NCBI GenBank assembly: GCA_964528035.1
Contig: CAZGQY010000044.1
Location: 1 to 23,901 of the forward strand
Origin: CAZGQY01 sp964528035
GTDB taxonomy: Bacteria > Pseudomonadota > Gammaproteobacteria > Methylococcales > UBA1147
Reading direction: 5' to 3'
DNA: 23,901 nt
The notes under the pieces were generated by a model. It had not been told where the DNA came from and did not search any database. It was given only the letters and a program-made list of their open reading frames with translations. The position numbers and the translations under genes are program-made. Each line of letters starts with the position of its first letter. Position 1 is the stretch's first letter. This document shows, piece by piece, positions 7,871-14,842 of the stretch.

Positions 7871-9253
7871 ATGAAAAAAAAATTCTATTTTATGATTATC
7901 TGGATTGCCAGTTTCAACGTAATCGGCCAGGAGAAAATCGCAGACTATAATTTATTGCAGGTATTTGATCTTGCGCGTGAGAACGATCCTGTCTATCACC
8001 AGGCGCAGGAACTACGAAGCGCTGTACAGGAGTCCAGACCTCAGGCAATAGCCAGGTTATTACCGTTTTTTTCTGCTCAGGGAGCTTACGATTGGAATTA
8101 TCTGAATAACAAAAAGCAGGGATTTCAAGGTCTGGGTATTCAACGGTTTTGGGATGCCCAGTTTAGTGTAAATCTCAATCAACCGGTCTTTCACTGGGAT
8201 TATTGGGTGCAGTTGAGTCAGTCTGAAAATCAAAATGCGCAGGCAGAAGCAGAATATGCGAACGCGTTACAACAATTGATGGTACGAACAATACAAGCTT
8301 ATCTAAATGTGTTGCTCGCCAGAGATACATTGACATTTGCGATTGCCGAAAAAGTGTCTTTGTCAAGGCAGTTGGAACAGGCTCAACAACGATTTAATGT
8401 AGGCTTAATTGCCATTACGGATGTGCTCGAAGCCCAGGCAGGTTTCGATGGTGCTCGCTCGCGTGAAATATTCGCAACAAACGAAGTTGACAACGCCAGG
8501 GAAGCATTGAGGGAAATTATAGGTGACTATGACGGCATTCTGGCTTCGCTGCCTAAAGAAATACCCTTACTAAACCCGGATCCTCTGGATATTAATCAGT
8601 GGGCAGTCACTGCGGATAATCAGAATCTGACAATTATAGCGGCGCAAAATCAAGCAGAGTTCCAACACAAAAATGTAGAATTACAACGCAGCGGTCATTA
8701 TCCCTCGGTGGACATAGTGGGTAGTTACACAGTTGAAGATAATTCATCATCTTTTGGCCTCAGGGGAGATGTCGGTAGGATTGGTCTGCAAATGAATGTT
8801 CCTCTATTCGAAGGTGGCGCAGTGAATTCTAGAACTCGTGAAGCAAGCCATAATTACAATGCAGCGAAAGATCAATTGCTCACCCAGCGTCGCCAGGTTG
8901 CGCGGCAGGTGAAAAATGCCTACAGAGGTGTTATATCAACGATTAGCCAGGTTGAGGCGCTGCGGGCTACAGTAAAATCTTCTATGAGTTCGTTGCAAGC
9001 AACAGAAGCCGGGTTTGAAGTGGGAACACGAACCATGGTGGATGTGGTCAACGAACAACGTAACCTTTTTCAAGCGAAAAATAATCTTGCTGAAGCCAGA
9101 AATAATTACTTGTTGAATTGGGTGTCTTTAAAAGAATCAGCAAGCAGTCTGTCTCCAACAGACATGGAAACACTCAATGGAATGCTGGAAAAGAAAATTT
9201 CTGAAACACCTACGATGGATCAGTCGCCCGCTTTGACATCGCCGCTGCTATAG
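7871..9253 (+). CDS. tolC: TolC-family outer-membrane channel protein
   Basis: A 460-residue outer-membrane efflux protein. A signal peptide of about 20 residues (MKKK, then hydrophobic, ending near VIGQ) precedes two repeated outer-membrane-efflux regions (about 25-225 and 240-440), rich in Gln, Ala and Asn with long amphipathic helices. Typical family segments are seen: FDLARENDPVYHQA near the start, RFNVGLIAITDVLEAQAGFD, and GFEVGTRTMVDVVNEQRNLF. It should form the trimeric exit duct for type I secretion or tripartite efflux pumps. No pump or adaptor gene lies beside it, as is usual for a general-purpose TolC. It ends 25 bases from the convergent sulfurtransferase gene; no clear hairpin terminator lies between. 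The Shine-Dalgarno is weak (GGA about 10 bases upstream). Confidence 0.92.
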   Translation: MKKKFYFMIIWIASFNVIGQEKIADYNLLQVFDLARENDPVYHQAQELRSAVQESRPQAIARLLPFFSAQGAYDWNYLNNKKQGFQGLGIQRFWDAQFSVNLNQPVFHWDYWVQLSQSENQNAQAEAEYANALQQLMVRTIQAYLNVLLARDTLTFAIAEKVSLSRQLEQAQQRFNVGLIAITDVLEAQAGFDGARSREIFATNEVDNAREALREIIGDYDGILASLPKEIPLLNPDPLDINQWAVTADNQNLTIIAAQNQAEFQHKNVELQRSGHYPSVDIVGSYTVEDNSSSFGLRGDVGRIGLQMNVPLFEGGAVNSRTREASHNYNAAKDQLLTQRRQVARQVKNAYRGVISTISQVEALRATVKSSMSSLQATEAGFEVGTRTMVDVVNEQRNLFQAKNNLAEARNNYLLNWVSLKESASSLSPTDMETLNGMLEKKISETPTMDQSPALTSPLL

Positions 9254-9278
9254 ATTGAACTAATAACTGAATATCTTT

Positions 9279-10148
9279 TTACGTTAAATTTTTATTGGCT
9301 GTTTGCATAACTGGTGTATCTTTCCGGCTTCCCCATTCGGTCCATGAGCCATCGTAAACAGCAGCATCGGTTTTACCGATGCAATACAGGCCTAGTGTAA
9401 GAATCGAAGCGGTAACTCCAGAGCCACAACTTGTTATGACCGGCTTGTCAAAATTCAGCTTTAGCGACTGGAATAGCTTTTTCAATTTATCGCTGTCATG
9501 CAATTTTCCAGTATCTTTATTAAGCAGGTTGGTTGATGGTAGGTTCAGGCTTCCAGGCATGTGTCCTGATCTCAAGCCCTCCCTCGGTTCGGGCTCGATA
9601 GCGCAAAATCGTGCTGACGACCTGGCATCGATAATTTGCGTATCACCTAACTTTATATTTGCAAGCATCTGTTCGATGTTTACAACAAGTGAAGGGTTGA
9701 ATGTAGCTTTATATTTACGGGCTGTTGGTGGTTTAAAAACTGAAGTCAAGGTGTGTTTTTCTGCTATCCAGTGTTTAAGACCACCGTCGAGTACGGTTAC
9801 ATTTTTGTGCCCGAAAATACGAAATGTCCACCAGATTCTTGCAGATGCCATAAACGAATTATTGTCGTAGACTACGACGTGCGTATCGTTATCAATGCCC
9901 ATTCGACCGACTGCGGCGGAGAATTGTTCTTTTGTTGGTAACATATGCGGCAGCGTTGTATTTTGATCGGCGATTTGGTCAACATCAAAAAACCGTGCGC
10001 CAGGAATGTGTTGCTTAGCGAATTCCTGCACTGCATTGCGTTTTTGCTGTGGAAGGAAAAAAGTGGCATCTAATGTTACGATAGTTTCGTTATTCAGGTG
10101 GGATGCCAGCCATTGTGAAGAAGTTAACGGGGAATGTTTAATAGACAT
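9279..10148 (-). CDS. sseA: 3-mercaptopyruvate sulfurtransferase (two rhodanese domains)
   Basis: A 289-residue sulfurtransferase with an N-terminal inactive rhodanese domain (about 8-135) and a C-terminal catalytic one (about 155-280). The active-site loop is C241-GSGVTA (241-247), the form that marks mercaptopyruvate sulfurtransferases rather than thiosulfate ones (which have CRxG-type loops). Other family segments: VVVYD near 91-95, WWTFRIFGH, GGLKHW, the RSGHMPGS turn and GSWTEWG near the end. Reaction: transfer of sulfur from 3-mercaptopyruvate to a thiol or cyanide in the cytoplasm. Length matches the family (about 280). It is convergent with the TolC gene. The start has only a weak GGA upstream, and no shorter alternative looks better. 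Confidence 0.94.
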   Translation of the reverse strand: MSIKHSPLTSSQWLASHLNNETIVTLDATFFLPQQKRNAVQEFAKQHIPGARFFDVDQIADQNTTLPHMLPTKEQFSAAVGRMGIDNDTHVVVYDNNSFMASARIWWTFRIFGHKNVTVLDGGLKHWIAEKHTLTSVFKPPTARKYKATFNPSLVVNIEQMLANIKLGDTQIIDARSSARFCAIEPEPREGLRSGHMPGSLNLPSTNLLNKDTGKLHDSDKLKKLFQSLKLNFDKPVITSCGSGVTASILTLGLYCIGKTDAAVYDGSWTEWGSRKDTPVMQTANKNLT

Positions 10149-10309
10149 TTGATCCGGGTTTTTACTCAGTAAGTTGGCTGTTTAAAGTGTAAGCGATTGA
10201 ACATTCCAGGCGCGTGAAGTCTTTGACGTGAGCTCTGGCTTAACATCACTGTTTCCGAATCCAAAGATAATCAATTGCCTGCACCCTCAAAAAAGTCGCT
10301 GAATAGTTC

Positions 10310-10475
10310 TAAGGAGCGAGGTTTGAATAATATGCGAAAGGTTGACGCAGGATTATTGTTTGTCTTCAAGGCGTAGTAACAGGCGCATAGCAGGGCTACG
10401 CAACTGTTGCTACAACGCAGAAGACGGACAATAAGACAAGTCAAGATTCGTATATTATTGAATCCTCGCTCCTAA
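10310..10475. repeat. ~164 bp imperfect palindrome (ERIC/MITE-like repeat)
   Basis: The left arm (10312-10391) is the reverse complement of the right arm (10394-10473) over nearly its whole length, with perfect outer ends (AGGAGCGAGG / CCTCGCTCCT), a shared AATAATAT-CG block, a shared TTATTGT--GTCTTC block and a shared TAGC at the tip. A few mismatches and one- or two-base gaps break the pairing, and the loop is only about two bases. As RNA or single-stranded DNA it would fold into one long hairpin. The right half occurs again at 1-80. There is no open frame inside. The intergenic stretch 10149-10584 holds this element and presumably the promoters of the genes on both sides. No target-site duplication can be fixed from the flanks. 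Confidence 0.85.
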
Positions 10476-10584
10476 ACGCAGTTTATTGCCTGGATGGCTT
10501 TTCGGCGAAGTGTGTAACAGCGAGTGTAAATAATAAAAATTTTAGAATCAATATCTCTGTCTTTCGTTTTATAGACATTTTTTT

Positions 10585-11883
10585 ATGAATCTTCCTATCG
10601 ATTGGTGCCGTGTAACAGGTTTGTTGCTGATTATATTGGCTTTTGCGTGTGCTTACCAAAAAGGCAGCGACTTTTCTGAAAATCTGTTATTTTCCACCGA
10701 CAGGCGAATATCCCAACCTGAATCAGCAGCTTATTTTAAATCCCGCTTCGTATCAAAAGGGGAAACACGAGTTGTTCATGCGGCCAGCGTAGTCGATTTA
10801 GGCAAAGGGTGGTTACGAGCATTCTGGTTTGCGGGGAGTCGTGAAGGTGCGAAGGATGTGGTAATTCGCAGTTCCGTATTTGACCCGGGTCTTCAATTGT
10901 GGAGTAATCCTGTGACAATATTGAGCCGAGATTCAGTACAGACAGACACACACCGATATATAAAGAAATTAGGCAATCCAGTGGCATTTCGCGATCGTCA
11001 GGGAAAATTGTGGCTGTTTTTTGTCAGTGTATCAATTGGTGGCTGGTCGTGCAGTGCAATTAATGTCACGACCTCTGAGGACGATGGTATTACATGGAAT
11101 CCTGTACGTCGTCTGATCACATCGCCATTTTTGAATATCAGTACTCTGGTGAAAACAGCCCCCTTTCTATACCAGAATGGAACCATAGGCTTGCCGGTTT
11201 ATCATGAATTGTTTGCCAAATACGGTGAAATATTACATCTGGATCGTGAAGGGAAGGTGGTTGGGAAACAGCGCATAAACAGTCGCTATCGAAGTTTGCA
11301 ACCATTGATTTTGGTCAATGGCCCGCGTTCCGCAATGGCATTGATGAGATATAGTGGCAAACTTCGTCCACGTCTGGCTGTACAGGCATGGACCAATGAT
11401 ACGGGCAACAGTTGGACTCCTGCATCCCGGTCATCGCTACCCAATCCGGATGCAGCGATTGCAGGGCTACGAATTTCTGCTGAGAGGATGTTGGTTGCGG
11501 CAAACAATAACGAGTTATTGCGCGACGATCTGACTTTGCTGATGTCTGAAGATCAAGGGCTTAGCTGGAGTGAAATTTATCGCCTGGAAGATGAACAAAA
11601 AACTCGTGGTTACACCTTTTCAGGTCAGGAATTCAAGTCAGGACTACAGCGGCTATTTAGTAAAACAGATCCCCTGTTCCATTTGGGCGAGGAAAATCTC
11701 TCTGCGGTTGAGTCGGTTATGTGCTCGGGACATCCCTGCTGGTATCAGTTCGATTATCCCTATCTGATTCGAAATAGAGAGGGTGTTTATCATTTACTCT
11801 ATACCTGGAATCAGACCTATATCAAGCACGTCGAATTCAATCAAGCCTGGTTGATGGAAAAATCAAAAGGTGCGATGGAATGA
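10585..11883 (+). CDS. Sialidase-like Asp-box (BNR) glycosidase-family protein
   Basis: A 432-residue exported or membrane-anchored protein: hydrophobic segment at 8-24, then a six-bladed propeller-type body with three Asp-box motifs of the form S/T-x-D-x-G-x-x-W: SEDDGITW (164-171), TNDTGNSW (270-277) and SEDQGLSW (321-328). Length and the VVHAASVVDLGKGWLRAFWFAGSREG-type opening fit the bacterial predicted-neuraminidase group (COG4692). True sialidase activity cannot be claimed: I did not find a full arginine triad with confidence, and this group includes proteins of unknown substrate. Its stop codon overlaps the start of the next, polytopic membrane-protein gene, so the two are translationally coupled. 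Expected place: periplasmic side of the envelope, acting on a glycan. No good Shine-Dalgarno is seen before the ATG. Confidence 0.75.
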   Translation: MNLPIDWCRVTGLLLIILAFACAYQKGSDFSENLLFSTDRRISQPESAAYFKSRFVSKGETRVVHAASVVDLGKGWLRAFWFAGSREGAKDVVIRSSVFDPGLQLWSNPVTILSRDSVQTDTHRYIKKLGNPVAFRDRQGKLWLFFVSVSIGGWSCSAINVTTSEDDGITWNPVRRLITSPFLNISTLVKTAPFLYQNGTIGLPVYHELFAKYGEILHLDREGKVVGKQRINSRYRSLQPLILVNGPRSAMALMRYSGKLRPRLAVQAWTNDTGNSWTPASRSSLPNPDAAIAGLRISAERMLVAANNNELLRDDLTLLMSEDQGLSWSEIYRLEDEQKTRGYTFSGQEFKSGLQRLFSKTDPLFHLGEENLSAVESVMCSGHPCWYQFDYPYLIRNREGVYHLLYTWNQTYIKHVEFNQAWLMEKSKGAME

Positions 11884-12470
11884 TGAGTATGACGCTAATG
11901 ACGGGGATGGGTTCATCGATACTGCTTCTAGTTGCGCTGACTCTGAAAATCATACCAGAAAGCAGGCTTGGCGGAATTTACGGGTTGATTGCCACTGTCG
12001 TGATGATCGCTATATTTAGCTTACCGCTTAAACAGATTTCAATCGCCGAATTTGTTCGCGGAATGACGGGTGACCTTAGTATTACAAGCCTGGTGTTGTT
12101 GACAGCATATATTGTTAGACGCTTATTCAGTAAGCAACTTTTTTTAGCAGATCAAAGTCTGCGATTTTATATTTTGATTAGCGTGGTTGGAATATTGTTT
12201 TATCCAATGGCCTTGGGTCTGGGTGATTTTGATCCCTATAGTCTGGGATATCAGTCAACAGGATTTTTGCTTGGTTTATTAGTGGTTGCTGTATTTTCCT
12301 GGATAAAAAATCAGACTTTGATGTTTGTTTGTATTTCATTGGCTGAGATTTGCTACGGCCTGGGATGGTACGAATCGACTAATCTATGGGATTATCTGAT
12401 TGATCCGTTGCTCAGCTTGTTTTCTGCCGTTGCCTGCTTGAAATATTTTTTTCGACAAAGGGCGGCATGA
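11880..12470 (+). CDS. Polytopic inner-membrane protein coupled to the sialidase-like gene
   Basis: A 196-residue protein of no family I recognise. It has about six hydrophobic segments (roughly 8-25, 31-49, 66-81, 96-114, 127-143 and 146-162, with a further weak one at 175-190) and a basic C-terminal tail (FFRQRAA). There are no charged catalytic clusters. The start ATG overlaps the stop of the preceding gene (ATGATGA arrangement), which implies coupled expression; ATG codons at 11883 and 11889 are alternative starts. The pairing suggests that the membrane protein anchors, exports or supplies substrate for the Asp-box protein, but this is inferred from context only. Confidence 0.7.
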   Translation: MMSMTLMTGMGSSILLLVALTLKIIPESRLGGIYGLIATVVMIAIFSLPLKQISIAEFVRGMTGDLSITSLVLLTAYIVRRLFSKQLFLADQSLRFYILISVVGILFYPMALGLGDFDPYSLGYQSTGFLLGLLVVAVFSWIKNQTLMFVCISLAEICYGLGWYESTNLWDYLIDPLLSLFSAVACLKYFFRQRAA

Positions 12471-12845
12471 TACTTTAGTAAATAGATCTGAAGTATTTGA
12501 ACAATATACGAGTGTTCATGTCCGACCCCTATAAGGCACTTCAGGTTAGCCTATTGAAGATGTCTAGTCATTGAAGTGTAAGTCGTTGACTATTCAAATT
12601 GCAGAAATTACTTTTTTGTCAGCGATGCTGCAAGATTGCTGTTGTAAAAGAACAAGCGGACACTTGCCACTTTTTATTAAATTTAGAGTGTTGTAGCGAT
12701 GTGTTTTTAAATTATGAGGTACCGTTCAGTTAAAGTTCAGCCTGGCTTGACTAAACTAACGACCAACATACTGAAAATGTATAGATAGTGAGCGTACAAA
12801 AACAGTAGTGTAAGTTTCAAGTTTTGCAGATTATGGAGAGCGAAA
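12471..12845. other. 375-bp intergenic region before the glycine-zipper gene
   Basis: There is no supported gene here. It is AT-rich and holds one promoter-like pair, listed separately. I saw no hairpin terminator for the upstream operon and no recognisable riboswitch or tRNA. Confidence 0.5.
12586..12614 (+). promoter_or_regulatory. Candidate promoter with long leader for the glycine-zipper gene
   Basis: TTGACT (12586-12591), 17 bases, TACTTT (12609-12614). If used, the transcript would have an untranslated leader of over 200 bases. A second TTGACT at 12747-12752 lies closer to the gene but lacks a good -10 box. Both are tentative. Confidence 0.3.
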
Positions 12846-13292
12846 ATGAAAAATCGAATTTTACAGTTACTTATAGTTGTTTCTATCAGTTTGTTTGCGT
12901 CAACTGCGTTTGCAGGCGATTGGCATGGCAGAGGCCACGGGTATCGCGGACATCATGGTCATCATGGTCATCATGGTCGTCATTACAGGCGTCATGGTCA
13001 CCACAGGCGTTATTACCGTCCTCGTCGCCGATATACAGAGAGACATGTATACCATCATTACAATCCAGCTCCGGCCTACGTACCGGTACCGACTTATGCA
13101 CCTCGTCCTGTATACAACTATGGCTATGCTAATCGTGGTTATGTTTCCAGTACACCAATTATTGCAGGCAGTCTAATTGGTGGAGTTGTCGGCGCAGAGA
13201 TTGGGCATGGTGGTCCTCTGGCGTTGGGCGGAGCGTTATTGGGTGCGTCGATCGGTCGCGATATTGCTTACCGTAATCACTATCGGCGTTAA
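12846..13292 (+). CDS. Secreted His-rich protein with glycine-zipper domain
   Basis: A 148-residue protein with a clean signal peptide (1-23, ending AFA|GD), a very His-, Arg-, Gly- and Tyr-rich middle (24-70, with repeated GHH units), a Pro/Tyr-rich linker (72-98), and a glycine-zipper 2TM segment at about 105-138 (IAGSLIGGVVGAEIG...LGGALLGASIG). A good Shine-Dalgarno (GGAGAG) lies about 6 bases before the ATG. Glycine-zipper proteins of this type sit in or on the outer membrane. The histidine-rich part could bind metal ions such as zinc, copper or nickel; this is inferred from composition alone. The DNA of the His part is a short tandem repeat, listed separately. Confidence 0.85.
   Translation: MKNRILQLLIVVSISLFASTAFAGDWHGRGHGYRGHHGHHGHHGRHYRRHGHHRRYYRPRRRYTERHVYHHYNPAPAYVPVPTYAPRPVYNYGYANRGYVSSTPIIAGSLIGGVVGAEIGHGGPLALGGALLGASIGRDIAYRNHYRR
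12951..12977 (+). repeat. Three perfect 9-bp tandem repeats coding GHH units
   Basis: CATCATGGT occurs three times in a row, followed by degenerate copies up to about 12998. It encodes the GHHGHHGHHG part of the glycine-zipper protein. The unit is a multiple of three, so gain or loss of copies would change length but keep the frame. Confidence 0.9.
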
Positions 13293-13345
13293 TTGGTCCC
13301 CATTGCCAGGGATGGCAACCTCCACATCATTATTTGCGGTTAATT

Positions 13346-14605
13346 TCAATTAGTCAGTCCATTTGACTGAGCCTGGATATTGAAATTCTCAGCCATAAGA
13401 ATGCGTCGAGTATTACTGGGATGAGTGAACAAAGTCAATTCCACCCATCCAGGGGGGGCTACGTTGGAGAGATTTTGTTGTGCAATTTGTACCTTAGAGC
13501 CTATGAATGTTTTCGGGTCGTGGGTGAGTTGCAAAGCAATACGGTCGGCTTGTGTTTCCATTGATCTTGAAACCCAGTTACTTGGAATCAAAGCAATATA
13601 CATAAAAATTACATACAGCCCGTAGGCAGCAATACCCAGACCTGGATCAAATCTTCCAGAAAGCTTCAATCGTTTATTTGTAAGCAAAAAATCAAGTATT
13701 TTCTGAATTATAAATAAACTAATGCATACCCCCAGAATTCCTAAGCCCAGACCTTTGTAAATATGATTTTGTTGCCAATGGGCTGCTTCGTGGGCGATTA
13801 CGGACAGGATTTCCTTGTCATTCAATTTGTTGACTAAAGTATCAAAAACTACGATTTGTCGGGTGCTGCCAAATCCACTGAAATAGGCATTCATTGATCT
13901 CGAACGACGGCTCGCGTCTGCAACCAGTATTTCTTTCGTATCGATTCCCGCGCGGTGGGCAATTGCTAACATCCTGGTTTTTAACTCATTGTTTTCCAGT
14001 GGTTTAAAGTTGTAGTAGAGTGGATCTATGATCAAAGGTGTGGCCATAGTCATAGCTAATGCAAATACAGAGACTGCAGAGGCGGATGCCAGCCACCAGT
14101 ATTTACGTAATCTTGCAAACAGGCCGAGTAAGATCAGTCCGACGAGCATTACAATAAGCCAGCCAACAGAAAAATTCTTCAACCAGTCGACCATATAGAC
14201 TCCAGGCGTGTCGTGGCGCAGATCGAAACTCCGGGCATGGAAGTAGCGTGCCAGGGAGAAAGGTAATCGAAGAATGGAAAACGCCAGATAAATACCACTG
14301 AGCATGATAAATCTGGCCGCAAAAACATTTTTGTTGGTGAATTTTAAGCAGACCTGGCTCCATTTGCCAATTGGACATCGGCTAAGTGCGTAAAGAATCA
14401 TTATGACCAGGCTGGTCTGCAGAAAAAACAGATGCAGTCGGGTTTGATGATATTCTGCTGTTTTTTTCAAAAATCCGGAGGAGTAATATTTGCTAGCGAT
14501 TTGTTTCAGTTGAGCCTCATCGGTAGAGGGTGAATAATCCGGCAGACTGAGAAAAACAACCCAGATAACAAAAAAAACAATGATGATTTTTATCGTTCGT
14601 TTCAT
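13346..14605 (-). CDS. M48-family (Ste24/CAAX-type) membrane zinc metalloprotease
   Basis: A 419-residue polytopic protease. Zinc ligands are H272-E273-AA-H276 (HEAAH, HExxH motif) and Glu350 in the S-M-E-T-Q-A-D354 motif, as in Ste24. Hydrophobic helices lie at about 4-20, 60-76, 96-112, 147-164, 171-192, 284-302 and 324-342. Segments such as RLPFSLARYFHARSFDLR, the NAYFSGFGSTRQIVVFDTL strand-loop and the final THPSNTRRI are typical for the family. Bacterial members are thought to act in membrane-protein quality control, like HtpX and Ste24 homologues. The start has a good Shine-Dalgarno (GGTGA, 7 bases before the ATG). It is divergent from glcB. Confidence 0.93.
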   Translation of the reverse strand: MKRTIKIIIVFFVIWVVFLSLPDYSPSTDEAQLKQIASKYYSSGFLKKTAEYHQTRLHLFFLQTSLVIMILYALSRCPIGKWSQVCLKFTNKNVFAARFIMLSGIYLAFSILRLPFSLARYFHARSFDLRHDTPGVYMVDWLKNFSVGWLIVMLVGLILLGLFARLRKYWWLASASAVSVFALAMTMATPLIIDPLYYNFKPLENNELKTRMLAIAHRAGIDTKEILVADASRRSRSMNAYFSGFGSTRQIVVFDTLVNKLNDKEILSVIAHEAAHWQQNHIYKGLGLGILGVCISLFIIQKILDFLLTNKRLKLSGRFDPGLGIAAYGLYVIFMYIALIPSNWVSRSMETQADRIALQLTHDPKTFIGSKVQIAQQNLSNVAPPGWVELTLFTHPSNTRRILMAENFNIQAQSNGLTN

Positions 14606-14776
14606 AGATCATTCACCGTGGTTCGATCAAAATATAAATACCGATGTTGTTATTTTCAAGATCCCGGTCGATGGGTAAATCTGGCTCGATACGTGTTCTT
14701 GTTGTAAAATTCAGCCTGCCTGCGCCAATGGTGTTTTGTGTACCTCTAAGCGATCTACAATATCTCTGTTTAATAT

Positions 14777-14819
14777 CAATACCTATACAGTGCAAAGTTC
14801 CTGCACTGTATAGGTATTG
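14777..14819. promoter_or_regulatory. Perfect 18-bp inverted repeat upstream of glcB
   Basis: CAATACCTATACAGTGCA (14777-14794) and its exact reverse complement (14802-14819) surround a 7-base loop (AAGTTCC). The right arm ends 23 bases before the glcB start codon. It has no T-run on either side, so it does not look like a terminator. It could be an operator for a dimeric regulator or a hairpin in the 5' leader of glcB mRNA. The flanking region 14606-14842 must hold the promoters of both divergent genes. Confidence 0.8.
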
Positions 14820-14842
14820 TCGTAATTTGAGAATTAACATAA

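Noticed and set aside
9379..9870. 163-codon plus-strand open frame
   Set aside because: It lies wholly inside sseA on the other strand, which has a clear active-site motif; it is a shadow.
12951..12998. Short repeats resembling a CRISPR array
   Set aside because: The units are 9 bp, contiguous without spacers, in frame inside a coding region, and no cas gene is near.
14777..14819. LexA/SOS-box reading of the ACTGTATA-containing inverted repeat
   Set aside because: The spacing and arm length do not match a CTGT-N8-ACAG box, and the gene is metabolic.
14613..14840. 75-codon minus-strand open frame ending 7 bases before the M48 protease gene
   Set aside because: It has no Shine-Dalgarno, its translation is not recognisable, and it spans the perfect inverted repeat and the region that must hold two divergent promoters.
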